DNA of 38,667 bases, from the NCBI RefSeq assembly GCF_024213375.1, contig NZ_JANAVJ010000046.1, forward strand, positions 1-38,667, written 5' to 3'. This DNA comes from Paenibacillus sp. MZ04-78.2. Its GTDB lineage: Bacteria > Bacillota > Bacilli > Paenibacillales > NBRC-103111. The notes below the pieces were generated by a model, which did not search any database, was not told where the DNA came from, and saw only the letters and a program-made list of their open reading frames with translations. The position numbers were made by a program, and so were the translations under genes. Each line of letters opens with the position of its first letter. Within the stretch, counting starts at the first letter, position 1. Below, piece after piece: positions 24,880 to 32,585 of the stretch.

Positions 24880-25211
24880 GTCATAAGCGCTAACAACACC
24901 CCTCCTAACCAACTCTTTTAATGGGGGCGCAGGAAAAATGCATCGAGTTTAGGCCGAGAACTATCAAGATTTAAACCTCCCCTGTTGTTCCCGTTAGCTC
25001 TTCGTTTCCTTGCAAACCTAATCCGTATTTGTCGGACAGACGTGCCGAACCCGTCAATTCCTTGTACAAAGAGCAGTATACCCGTTTAACCGCGGACGCT
25101 TCGCGGACATCTTAATGCGGGGCGATGGTTGGGGTAGATTTTTTGCTTGAACAATAATAAGAGCATCGTCCACCATGGGCGATGCTCTTGCATGTTTTTA
25201 TTGAGAACAAT
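24880..25211. other. intergenic stretch with a terminator-type hairpin, no confident gene
   Basis: I see no ORF with a ribosome binding site. A plus-strand frame ending at about 25115 reads like protein (YLSDRRAEPVNSLYKEQYTR) but has no start. The only structured element is the hairpin at 25159-25189. Confidence 0.4.
25159..25189. terminator. hairpin terminator, family repeat
   Basis: AAGAGCATCG and CGATGCTCTT pair around a CCATGG-containing loop; TTTTTA follows 6 bases later on the plus side, and TTATTATTG on the minus side. It lies about 20 bases past a minus-strand open frame that ends at 25212. The stem resembles the hairpin at 32912-32957. Confidence 0.6.
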
Positions 25212-25412
25212 TTAGCGTAATTTGACCGTGGACTTCGCTCCTGAAAATTCGAAAACAACGACCAGACTCTCGGGAGCATCCGCGACTTTGTCCGGCATTT
25301 CAATTATGGTAAAACCTGGGTAGTGGAATATAATCTCCGATATTCCAAACGAAAAGGAGCCCTTCCTCTTTTTCAGAGGGTCGAACTCCTTATCCCAAGA
25401 TACCCGGTTTTC
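25212..25412 (-). pseudogene. 3' remnant of an unrecognised gene
   Basis: The minus-strand frame is open from 25412 to TAA 25212 (66 residues) with protein-like content: ENRVSWDKEFDPLKKRKGSF at the left and APESLVVVFEFSGAKSTVKL at the end. No start codon with a site is present, and an in-frame TAG precedes it, with further protein-like sequence upstream (QQAIKHLTFTLYFNSKK). The frame ends just before a terminator hairpin, as a real gene would. I read it as a decayed gene; the overlapping plus-strand ORF (25323-25532) looks less natural. Confidence 0.3.
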
Positions 25413-25670
25413 CTATTTTTTCGAGTTAAAGTACAGTGTGAATGTCAGATGTTTAATCGCCTGCTGGCTACTTGTGTTTCCATAGATACCGTCACCTTCG
25501 GCGATTTGACCGCATTAGCCAAGCGGAGCTAACTTGATATTCAACATAGAAAATTATGTAATATAATAAGCTTCATAAGCATGTGGCGGTACCCCTAAAT
25601 GAAAAACGGTCACAAAATGGAGTGAATATCCATGTTATGACCATTCTTACACGTATTCTAAGTATTCATG

Positions 25671-26288
25671 TTACTCAATTGTGATGTCGTACTCCATTAT
25701 CTTGGCTGTTGTTCGAGCAACTTCCGAACCTAGTAGTCGTTTAACAACGTGGAATGACATATTGATTCCGGCGGAAATTCCACCCGATGTCACAATGTTC
25801 CCTTCATCAACGAACTTGACATTCCTCTTTACAGTGACAGCCGGAAACTCATTCTCGAGTCTATCACAGCTGGCCCAATGAGTCGTTGCCATCTTTCCGT
25901 TTAGAAGACCTGCCTTCGCCAACAGAAGAGCACCTGTACAAACGGATAGCATCAGTTCAACATTACCCATACGCTGCGAAATCCACTGAATGACTTTCTC
26001 GTTGTAAATCTCCTTCTCTCTGGCACCAATTCCACCAGGAATCACCAAAATATCAAAATGTGGCGCATTGTCGAAACTGTAATCTGGCTGCACTTTCAAT
26101 CCATTACAAGCCTGTATCAATTCTCCCGTCTCCGAAACTAGTTTCACGAGAAACGGATTGGATTCCGGAGTATCCATATCTTGATCCGAATATTCAGTAA
26201 CGGAAAACACTTCGAAGGGACCAGCAAAATCTAGTACCTCAACATCGTCAAAGACAAATATACCTACACTCCACTTCTTTTTCATCAT
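25671..26288 (-). CDS. DJ-1/PfpI family protein (isonitrile hydratase/AraC-sensor-like)
   Basis: AGGAGTG precedes ATG 26288; 205 residues, full length for the family. The domain opens VGIFVFDDVEVLDFAGPFEVF as in the DJ-1/PfpI class-I glutamine amidotransferase-like fold, has FDILVIPGGIGAR, the nucleophile elbow LMLSVCTGALLLAKAGLL with Cys117, and the THWASCDRLE and VTSGGISAGINM motifs seen in isonitrile hydratases and in the N-terminal part of AraC-type GlxA regulators. No HTH follows, so it is the stand-alone enzyme type. The substrate is not inferable. Single gene. Confidence 0.85.
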   Translation of the reverse strand: MMKKKWSVGIFVFDDVEVLDFAGPFEVFSVTEYSDQDMDTPESNPFLVKLVSETGELIQACNGLKVQPDYSFDNAPHFDILVIPGGIGAREKEIYNEKVIQWISQRMGNVELMLSVCTGALLLAKAGLLNGKMATTHWASCDRLENEFPAVTVKRNVKFVDEGNIVTSGGISAGINMSFHVVKRLLGSEVARTTAKIMEYDITIE

Positions 26289-26503
26289 GGTTCACACTCC
26301 TAGGTTCTTTTATACTCCATTTTAGTATACTACGCCTCGATCGCCTAGTAGGGATTCCAGCTTTTTGTGTAAACAGGCCTCTTGCTCCAGCCTTAGCCGC
26401 CGGCCATCTGGAGCGATCCCATCGCTTGCGGACGGCCGTTTTGCCTTCCCGTCGCGCCCCCTGCTTGCACTATCGAATTATTGCTGTCCTATTATTGCTC
26501 TAT

Positions 26504-26532
26504 TATCAGAACGCGCGACTTCGGTTTATAAT
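26504..26532 (+). promoter_or_regulatory. candidate adaA promoter
   Basis: A perfect TATAAT (26527-26532) stands 25 bases before ATG 26557; the hexamer at 17-base spacing, TATCAG, is a poor -35. Weak -35 elements are usual in Ada-activated promoters. AACGCGCG (about 26510-26517) next to it resembles the E. coli ada box AAAGCGCA, but this is only suggestive. Confidence 0.4.
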
Positions 26533-26556
26533 GAGTGGCAGAGGGGAGGCCCCAAT

Positions 26557-27120
26557 ATGGACGATGCACTATTTCAGTCGGTATACGAGACGATTTTGCA
26601 GCGCGACACCCGCTACGACGGGCGGTATTATATCGGAATCACATCGACGGGAATCTTTTGCCGGCCTTCGTGCCGCTCCCGCATTCCGAAGCCGGAAAAC
26701 GTTAAAGTATACGGCAGTATCGAGGAAGCGCTACAGGCGGGATTCCGGGCATGCAAAAGATGCCGTCCTGAACAGCCGGGAGAGCATGGACCGGATGCGC
26801 AAATCGCTCATGCCGTGAATGAATTGATCAAGCGTCGCTACTCCGAGCCCTTGACGCTTGGCGACATGGGAGCGGAGCTCAAAATGAGCCCCTACCACTT
26901 GCAGCGCGTGTTTAAACGGGTTACCGGAACGACTCCCTCGAGGCAGTTGCTCCATGTCCGTATAGAAGAGGCAAAGCGGCTGCTTGCCGCAAGCGAACAG
27001 CCGATAACCGATATCGCGGCGGAAGTCGGTTTCCGCAGCCCGTCCCACTTTACATCCGTATTTCACAAGACAGTCGGCTGTACGCCGATGGAATACCGGG
27101 AAACCGCCGACGCCCGTTAA
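26557..27120 (+). CDS. adaA: methylphosphotriester-DNA methyltransferase / transcription activator AdaA
   Basis: GAGGGGAGG sets ATG 26557; 187 residues. Residues 1-75 are the Ada zinc domain with four cysteines, C35-RPS-C39 and C66-KR-C69 (GIFCRPSCRSRIPKPENV, GFRACKRCRPEQPG). The metal-bound first cysteine takes a methyl group from a methylphosphotriester, which switches on DNA binding. Residues about 85-180 are an AraC-type double HTH (LTLGDMGAELKMSPYHLQRV, ITDIAAEVGFRSPSHFTSVF). It activates itself and adaB after alkylation damage in B. subtilis; the adjacent methyltransferase supports the same circuit. Confidence 0.92.
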   Translation: MDDALFQSVYETILQRDTRYDGRYYIGITSTGIFCRPSCRSRIPKPENVKVYGSIEEALQAGFRACKRCRPEQPGEHGPDAQIAHAVNELIKRRYSEPLTLGDMGAELKMSPYHLQRVFKRVTGTTPSRQLLHVRIEEAKRLLAASEQPITDIAAEVGFRSPSHFTSVFHKTVGCTPMEYRETADAR

Positions 27121-27144
27121 GCCGCTCAAGAAGGAGGCATACCT

Positions 27145-27705
27145 ATGGAAAAATCGACGACCGACGTGTATTGGACAGACCTCAAGCACCCCAAGTTCGG
27201 GGATCGGCCGGTCTATCTGGCCGCTACGAAGCGGGGCTTATGCCGGATTACTTGGCCTAGTGAATCATTCGACACCTTAACTACATGGGTGATTAAACAT
27301 ATTCCGGGCGCCACGTTGATTAACGACCAAGAGCCGTTATCCGATTACGTCCGCCAGTTGAAGGAGTATTTGGAAGGAACCCGCCAAACGTTCGACCTTC
27401 CTCTCGATATGCGCGGTACGAAGTTCCAAACCGCCGTCTGGCAAGCGCTAACCCGCATTCCCTATGGCGAAACTCGCAGCTACTCGGGCATTGCCGGGGA
27501 GGTGGGCAGTCCCGCGGCCGTTCGGGCTGTAGGCACAGCGAACGGAGCCAACCCGATCCCCATCGTCGTCCCGTGCCATCGCGTAATCGGCAAAAACTCC
27601 GCGCTCACGGGGTTCCGGGGCGGTCTGCAGGTGAAGCAAGAGCTGCTCCAGCTGGAAGGCTTCGAAGATTTTACGCTTAAGGGACATGCCCGATTTCAGT
27701 TTTGA
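27145..27705 (+). CDS. adaB: methylated-DNA--protein-cysteine S-methyltransferase (AdaB/Ogt)
   Basis: AAGGAGG precedes ATG 27145, 24 bases after adaA, so the two are one operon. 186 residues with an N-terminal methyltransferase 1N-like region and the C-terminal HTH/active-site domain: TKFQTAVWQALTRIPYGETR, the arginine finger region AVRAVGTANGANP, and the PCHR motif with acceptor Cys144 (IPIVVPCHRVIG). It removes methyl from O6-methylguanine by irreversible self-alkylation. A terminator follows. Confidence 0.93.
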   Translation: MEKSTTDVYWTDLKHPKFGDRPVYLAATKRGLCRITWPSESFDTLTTWVIKHIPGATLINDQEPLSDYVRQLKEYLEGTRQTFDLPLDMRGTKFQTAVWQALTRIPYGETRSYSGIAGEVGSPAAVRAVGTANGANPIPIVVPCHRVIGKNSALTGFRGGLQVKQELLQLEGFEDFTLKGHARFQF

Positions 27706-27730
27706 CGTACTTGCGAATTCGCGCATACAA

Positions 27731-27770
27731 AAACTGCTCCCCAAAGCTGGATAGCTTGGAGGAGCAGTTT
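27731..27770. terminator. bidirectional terminator between adaB and the ferritin gene
   Basis: AAACTGCTCC and GGAGCAGTTT form a perfect 10-bp stem with a further AAGCT/AGCTT inner pairing. On the minus strand it is followed by TTTTTG; it serves the convergent adaB and ferritin genes. Confidence 0.8.
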
Positions 27771-27786
27771 CCGTTTCCGGTCTATG

Positions 27787-28293
27787 CTATTCGGCTGGTG
27801 GCGTGAAGGTACGCTGCGCCAATTGGGCATCAAGCATGTAAAACGCATTGCTATCTTTATCGATACGGCGAAGCTTCTGAATGATGCTATCGAACGTGGA
27901 TTCCTCTTCAACTTGTTCGTCGATGAACCACTTCAAGAAGTTGATCGTCGCATGTTCGCGCTCGTTCCAAGCGATATCCGACAACTCGTAGATGCGTTTC
28001 GTAACGGTTTGCTCATGAGCAAACGCATGTTCAAAAGCATCCAGCAGCGAATTGTACTCATTCTGCGGGTCCTCCATTCCACTAACATGGGCGCGCTTGC
28101 CCAGCGTATTAATGAAGTGAAAAATTTTCATGGCATGAAATTTCTCTTCCTCAGCCTGTACGATAAAAAAGTTCGCAAAGCCATCGAAGCTTTCCGACGA
28201 GCAATATCCGGCCATAGCCAGATACACTTGGGAGGAATAAAATTCGTAGTTCATTTGTTCGTTCAGCTTGGCGAGCAGGTTCTCACTTAGCAT
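27787..28293 (-). CDS. ftnA: non-haem ferritin (FtnA-type)
   Basis: 168 residues from ATG 28293 behind AAGGGA. The ferroxidase ligands fall at exactly the FtnA positions: Glu17 (MNYEFYSSQ), Glu50 and His53 (AEEEKFHAMK), Glu94 (FAHEQTV), Gln127 and Glu130 (DEQVEEE). It assembles into 24-subunit iron-storage shells in the cytoplasm and oxidises Fe(II). Monocistronic with promoter and terminator; an inverted repeat overlaps the -10. Confidence 0.95.
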   Translation of the reverse strand: MLSENLLAKLNEQMNYEFYSSQVYLAMAGYCSSESFDGFANFFIVQAEEEKFHAMKIFHFINTLGKRAHVSGMEDPQNEYNSLLDAFEHAFAHEQTVTKRIYELSDIAWNEREHATINFLKWFIDEQVEEESTFDSIIQKLRRIDKDSNAFYMLDAQLAQRTFTPPAE

Positions 28294-28334
28294 CAGGTCA
28301 CGTCCCTTGTTCGTAGTCTATACTTCCAACACCT

Positions 28335-28370
28335 ATACTTTAGTATGTTTTAACTCCTCACAAATGTAAA
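28335..28370 (-). promoter_or_regulatory. ferritin promoter with overlapping dyad
   Basis: On the minus strand TTTACA (28370-28365), 17 bases, CATACT (28347-28342). The dyad ATACT-AA-AGTAT (28346-28335) covers the -10 and start region and could be a repressor site. It is not a match to the Fur or PerR 7-1-7 box. Confidence 0.5.
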
Positions 28371-28593
28371 GCAATTTCTGGCACACCTTATTCCACAAAA
28401 TAGTGTTCCCAAAATAAAGAAGTTCATAACCTCTTCAAAAGTCAGATTAGTTCACCTCCACCGATCGAATCACGCACTACCGATACGGCGAGTCATTTCT
28501 CCCTCAATCTAAATGCTGCATCTTCCATGAACGCCCGTAACAATCGCCAGCAAAACCATACAATATCTTATCCTGCGCAAAGGGGAGGATATT

Positions 28594-29640
28594 GTGGCTA
28601 CGTTTATGGCTGCACGGCGAATGAAAAGAAAGATGGCCACACGCTTATTGAAAAAAAACGGGGTTTACGGGGTCGGAATAGGCTACAGAGATCCCGCGAA
28701 TCCGAAAAAGGGCGCAGCCGTCATCATCTATACGGATAAGGTTTCTTCCGCAAGCCTGGGGCTCGTTCCCTCTATGTTTACCGCCAAAGCAAAGGGCAAA
28801 GGAGCCGACGTCCCGATCCGCATCGTCAAAACAGGAAAAATACGAGCGCACGCAAACTATACCGGTCGGATTCGTCCCGTGCCTCCCGGCTACAGTGTTG
28901 GTACTACGAAGGGTTCGGGAAGCGCAGGCCTTATCGTGACGAACCGTTCCAAGGCGGCAAACCGCTATTTGCTGAGCAATAACCACGTGCTGAATCCGAA
29001 TAATGCAACCCGCACGACGGAAACGCTCCAGCCCGGAGGCGCCGACGGAGGCCGTCCGGGCACGGACCGCATCGGCCGTTTATACAGCTATGTAAAGCTG
29101 GAGAAAAACAAAGATAATTTTATAGACGCGGCGCTCTCCGTTCCTACCAACAACCGTCTGCTGAATCCAAACTATCCGACGGTCGGCGCCATTCCCGGTT
29201 ATGTGACGTCATATCGGGTGGGAGAGCAATTCAAGAAAGTGGGGCGCACAACAGGCTTGGTGAACGGGAGGGTGGAGTCGATCGACACCGATATACAAAT
29301 CGATTACGGCGGCCGACTGGGGGTTCTTAACTTCAAAAATCAAACGGTGATCCGAGGAACTACCCCCATCTCGCTGGCCGGCGATTCCGGATCGGTATGG
29401 CTCAGACGAGCGGACAATTACGCCGCGGCCGTCAATTTTGCAGGATCGTTGGACGGCCGTCTTTCCATAGCCTTCCCCGTCCGCTGGGCGATGCAGGCAT
29501 TCGGTACGAAAGTGGCTCTGGCGAGCGGCGCAAGCAAAGTGAAGCAGGTGACAGCCGTGAAAACCTCCCGCGCCTATGTCCGCAAGCTGCCTGCCAATGT
29601 GCTTGCCCGAATCAAACCCAAAAAAGCTGTAAAACCCTAA
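28594..29640 (+). CDS. trypsin-fold serine protease without signal peptide
   Basis: GGGGAGG sets GTG 28594; 348 residues. A basic N-terminus (ARRMKRKMATRLLKKN) is followed by a beta-rich prodomain-like part with GVYGVGIGYRDP and IIYTDKV, then a chymotrypsin-fold domain with the triad His131 (LLSNNHVL), Asp178 (NFIDAALS) and Ser265 (LAGDSGSVW). KVGRTTGLVNGRVESID is typical of this bacterial S1-like group that also resembles plant NAL1-type proteases. No signal peptide, span or PDZ domain is present, unlike HtrA; the basic tails may bind nucleic acid or acidic partners. Substrate unknown. Single gene with a terminator. Confidence 0.82.
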   Translation: MATFMAARRMKRKMATRLLKKNGVYGVGIGYRDPANPKKGAAVIIYTDKVSSASLGLVPSMFTAKAKGKGADVPIRIVKTGKIRAHANYTGRIRPVPPGYSVGTTKGSGSAGLIVTNRSKAANRYLLSNNHVLNPNNATRTTETLQPGGADGGRPGTDRIGRLYSYVKLEKNKDNFIDAALSVPTNNRLLNPNYPTVGAIPGYVTSYRVGEQFKKVGRTTGLVNGRVESIDTDIQIDYGGRLGVLNFKNQTVIRGTTPISLAGDSGSVWLRRADNYAAAVNFAGSLDGRLSIAFPVRWAMQAFGTKVALASGASKVKQVTAVKTSRAYVRKLPANVLARIKPKKAVKP

Positions 29641-29661
29641 CAAACCACAGCTCTATAACGT

Positions 29662-29694
29662 AAAAAGCACTGAGCGCCACGGCCAGTGCTTTTT
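29662..29694. terminator. bidirectional terminator between protease and ankyrin genes
   Basis: AAAAAGCACTG and CAGTGCTTTTT pair perfectly with an 11-base loop; T-runs occur on both strands, matching the convergent gene ends on each side. Confidence 0.88.
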
Positions 29695-29697
29695 GTT

Positions 29698-30777
29698 TTA
29701 ATCCTCGAACGATTCGCCCGATAAGTTTCCATCCAAAATATCGTCAATAATCCCGGCTACCTTAGCCAGGAAAGCTTTCCACTTGAGACCGGGCAGCAAA
29801 ATCAACTCATCATGCTCGACATCCAGACTGCCCAGACATTTTTTATCTTTCACCCAGACAATAAAGCCCGTATTATCGTAATTTTCAATGTCTTTGACCA
29901 GGTCGATAAATTGCCTGCCTCTCCACTCTAACACTCTAACGTCGAATATCGTTTCGAATTCAATGTATTCGGTCGTTTTGCAATCTTTTAGGTCAATCCT
30001 TCGATTCTCAATCCCAAGCCATTTGATAATTTCAGCCGGCAAGCCCAGGCGCTTAAGCTCCTTCGCCCGATTATCCATTTCGTGCCAAATTGGAGGTTCA
30101 AATTGCTTGATGTACTCTTTCAGCTCCGTATGATTATTCTGTTTGGCATAAGAATACGCCCGGTCGCCGTACTTGTCCTTAATCGTGACGTCGGCGCCGT
30201 GCTCAATCAAGTACTTTACGATTTCGAAATGGTTGATTGAAGCAGCCATTTGGACAGGGGTCGTACAATACGGAAACACCTGACTGCGACCGTTAAAGTT
30301 GACATCGGCTCCATGCTCTACGAATAATTTGACGAATTCGAATTTTCCGTCATATGCGGCTTTACGAAGGGCATCTCCGCCTGCGTAGGCTCTCATATCG
30401 AAGCCCATCTCAAGCAAGGTACGGACTCCCTTGTGATTGCCGAAGGCAAGGGCCCTTCCCACAGCGGAATTCTTAACATGATCCAAAGCATTTAGATCGG
30501 CGCCCGCTTGTATCAATCTTTCAAATAGATCGCGCTTTCCGTAGCGGGCAGCGTAAGTTATTACAGGGTCCTGTTCATCGTTTAAATTGTCAAATAAGTA
30601 CTTGTCCAATAAAATTCGGGCCAGAGCCAGCCGTTTGTACTCCAGCGCTTGGTTTAAAATATGGACGGAAAGCGTGCTCCCTTCCGACAATCCGTGCTTT
30701 TCCAATGTGGCCATGACAACCTGGTCTGTATCTTTGCTTTGGATGCGGCTTATAACTTCTTTTTCAAATTCCGTCAT
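29698..30777 (-). CDS. ankyrin-repeat protein with unrecognised C-terminal domain
   Basis: ATG 30777 overlaps the stop of the acetyltransferase gene (ATGA) and has AGGAGG inside that gene 6 bases upstream; about 359 residues. Residues about 45-225 hold ankyrin repeats (ITYAARYGKRDLFERLIQAG, LRKAAYDGKFEFVKLFVEHG, VQMAASINHFEIVKYLIEHG). The C-terminal 130 residues (KELKRLGLPAEIIKWLGIEN, FIDLVKDIENYDNTGFIVWV, ILLPGLKWKAFLAKVAGIID) look like a separate alpha/beta domain of the kind that scores tests for SMI1/KNR4-type families; I cannot confirm this by eye. It has no signal peptide and is cytoplasmic. Confidence 0.75.
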   Translation of the reverse strand: MTEFEKEVISRIQSKDTDQVVMATLEKHGLSEGSTLSVHILNQALEYKRLALARILLDKYLFDNLNDEQDPVITYAARYGKRDLFERLIQAGADLNALDHVKNSAVGRALAFGNHKGVRTLLEMGFDMRAYAGGDALRKAAYDGKFEFVKLFVEHGADVNFNGRSQVFPYCTTPVQMAASINHFEIVKYLIEHGADVTIKDKYGDRAYSYAKQNNHTELKEYIKQFEPPIWHEMDNRAKELKRLGLPAEIIKWLGIENRRIDLKDCKTTEYIEFETIFDVRVLEWRGRQFIDLVKDIENYDNTGFIVWVKDKKCLGSLDVEHDELILLPGLKWKAFLAKVAGIIDDILDGNLSGESFED

Positions 30778-31310
30778 GTTGAGCCTCCTAATCGAATCCA
30801 AAACCTCTTGACGACATTGCCGTCATCCTCCGTGAATTCGGACTCAAACCTGCCGCCATGCTTCAAAATCGTCTTCTCCGAGCCAAGATTGTCCTTGTCA
30901 CAGGCCAGCAGCACTTGGTCCAATCCCATCGCTTTCGTGATTTGCAGCGTCTGAGACAGCAGTGCGCTCGCATAGCCTAACCGCCTATAGCCGGGGCGTA
31001 TGCCATACCCAATATGGCCGCCGCTGTTCAGAAGCTTTTCGTTTAAGCGATGACGAATGTTAACTGCACCTACGACAAGGCTCTCCTCGTTAAGCAGCCA
31101 ATAGGTCGAATGAGGCACCCAATGAGGATTGCTTACTTTCTCCTCGCTGTCTTCGGCATACAGAAACTCCAACATCGCTTCGAAATCGCCGGGAGCTTGA
31201 CGGACAACCCAGGGGACCATACGTTCCCCGCTGTTTATCCAGTCCGCATAGAATGACAAATACGGCTCCCGGTATTCCATCGAAGGTCTGACTAACCGGA
31301 CCTTGTTCAT
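30774..31310 (-). CDS. GNAT family N-acetyltransferase
   Basis: CAGGAGGG precedes ATG 31310 (MNKVRLVRPSMEY); an earlier in-frame ATG lacks a site. 178 residues. The GNAT core is visible: TYWLLNEESLVVGAVNIRHR (beta strands 2-3), GHIGYGIRPGYRRLGYASAL with the acetyl-CoA loop R-x-x-G-Y-A, and LLACDKDNLGSEKTILKHGG (motif B). This pattern is of the RimJ/YjaB-like group acting on small amines or protein N-termini; the substrate is unknown. It is translationally coupled to the ankyrin gene, and a near-consensus promoter lies upstream. Confidence 0.85.
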   Translation of the reverse strand: MNKVRLVRPSMEYREPYLSFYADWINSGERMVPWVVRQAPGDFEAMLEFLYAEDSEEKVSNPHWVPHSTYWLLNEESLVVGAVNIRHRLNEKLLNSGGHIGYGIRPGYRRLGYASALLSQTLQITKAMGLDQVLLACDKDNLGSEKTILKHGGRFESEFTEDDGNVVKRFWIRLGGST

Positions 31311-31357
31311 CCGAATCCCTCCTGCCTTTGGCCTATTTTCCATTCACGATTTGGTCT

Positions 31358-31386
31358 ATTATAGCTTCCCTCCCTCCTATTGGCAA
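31358..31386 (-). promoter_or_regulatory. sigma-A promoter of the acetyltransferase-ankyrin operon
   Basis: On the minus strand TTGCCA (31386-31381), 17-base spacer, TATAAT (31363-31358), about 50 bases ahead of ATG 31310. Confidence 0.75.
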
Positions 31387-31694
31387 TGGAGTCGCTACGG
31401 GCATCCGCCCGATGAACACAAAAAATAAAGAACGAGCTCAAAAACAGCACGACGGTGGCAGAAGATGTGTCCCATATCATGCACTTCGAGACGATAAAAT
31501 CAAGCCTCCCAGACTTCTTCCGATCCCCATCTTAAACCCCTCTCCTAAAATCGTTAACGTCCACACAACATGCGCTTGACTGCAATATGATATTTTAGAA
31601 AATGCACGTGCTAGCAGCAGCAAACCAGCCCCATTTATTCCAACAGATATTGCCGCTAAAGGTATGATCACAAGTTGGAGTTGGTGATATTCTG
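31387..31694. other. intergenic stretch, no confident gene
   Basis: The stretch between the divergent acetyltransferase and SGNH genes contains only weak ORFs without ribosome binding sites. A TTGACT hexamer at 31575-31580 is a possible -35 for the SGNH gene, but the following -10 is poor. Confidence 0.4.
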
Positions 31695-32339
31695 ATGATC
31701 TATACAGCTCTCGGAGATTCCATTACATTTGGCGAAAATGCCTCCTCTTTGGCAAAGGCATATCCTCAATTGAGCGTGTCCGTTTTAAATTCGGACTCGC
31801 GCAAGGTACGCGGGTTTGTTCTGGCGCAGCCCGGTTGGAACAGCGATGATCTATTGGACGCCGTGATATGGCGGGGAGCCTCCGTAATCAGCCTTTCCTC
31901 CGTAGTTTCCGTATGGATTGGCGGAGTGGATTTAGCCAATGCCGCGCTGGCTTCCTTTAGAACCAAGCAGCCGCTAGCTGTACAACACCTTGCAGCCGGA
32001 TACAAGCGTAATTTAAGTGACATTTTTGCCCGAATAAAAAAAGGAAGCCGGGCCCGGATCGTTTGCTGCACGCAATACAATCCGTTTCCGAACACTCCTC
32101 TTGCGGTTGAGGCGATAGGCCGATTGAATCGGACCATCAACGAGCTCGCCCATAGCTGCAATGTCACTGTGGTTCCGGCTCATACGTGGTTTGAAGGAAA
32201 ACAGGCGGAGCTTCTGCATGGATATCGGAATGGCAGGATTGAAGATGCATTAAGCAGATCAATGCCCATCCATCCAAACAATCGGGGACACCGGGTGATT
32301 GCCACGGGATTGGTCCCGTATCTGATTCCTCGCAAATAG
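31695..32339 (+). CDS. SGNH/GDSL-type hydrolase
   Basis: ATG 31695 with a weak GGTGAT site; 214 residues. Block I is MIYTALGDSITFGENAS with nucleophile Ser9, block II is a Gly (NSDSRKVRGFVLAQPGW), block III reads WIGGVDLANA where GxND is usual (Asn replaced by Val), and block V is MPIHPNNRGHRVIA with the catalytic His. There is no signal peptide, so an intracellular esterase/lipase-like enzyme is likely. The altered block III Asn, which normally stabilises the oxyanion, may reduce or change activity. Single gene. Confidence 0.8.
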   Translation: MIYTALGDSITFGENASSLAKAYPQLSVSVLNSDSRKVRGFVLAQPGWNSDDLLDAVIWRGASVISLSSVVSVWIGGVDLANAALASFRTKQPLAVQHLAAGYKRNLSDIFARIKKGSRARIVCCTQYNPFPNTPLAVEAIGRLNRTINELAHSCNVTVVPAHTWFEGKQAELLHGYRNGRIEDALSRSMPIHPNNRGHRVIATGLVPYLIPRK

Positions 32340-32546
32340 GTGCTCTTCCATGATGCTTCTCTCTGGAGGGCAGAACATTCTTCACAGAGCGCTCAACGCA
32401 AGGAATATCCTGAATGGGGCAATCATGGCGTCGGATCGAAGCGCGGTATGAATCGGCTTGAAGCCTGGAATTCATCTCCACTTTCATCAAGCTTCGCAAG
32501 ATTTAGAGTTGGGAGACTTCTTTCAGAAGGAAGTTAAAGTTTTGGA
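32340..32546. other. intergenic stretch, no confident gene
   Basis: I see no gene here. It holds the space between the SGNH gene and a hairpin at 32547-32579. Confidence 0.4.
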
Positions 32547-32579
32547 GACGAATCGTGGTTGGTAAAACCACAATTCGTC
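32547..32579 (-). terminator. hairpin terminator after the DUF4261-like remnant (repeat copy 1)
   Basis: GACGAAT-GTGGTT and AACCAC-ATTCGTC arms of 14 bases pair (one C-A mismatch on plus, G-T on minus) around a short GGTAA loop. The surrounding 40 bases recur in diverged form at 32957-32997. Confidence 0.6.
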
Positions 32580-32585
32580 CCTTAT

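Noticed and set aside
25323..25532. 69-codon plus-strand ORF
   Set aside because: No ribosome binding site; the minus-strand frame over the same bases looks more protein-like and ends before a terminator.
28527..28739. 70-codon plus-strand ORF at the protease start
   Set aside because: Overlaps the protease reading frame and its ribosome binding site fits the GTG at 28594 instead.
31328..31579. 83-codon plus-strand ORF and the opposite 64-codon ORF between divergent genes
   Set aside because: Neither has a ribosome binding site or a recognisable fold, and the plus ORF overlaps the acetyltransferase promoter.
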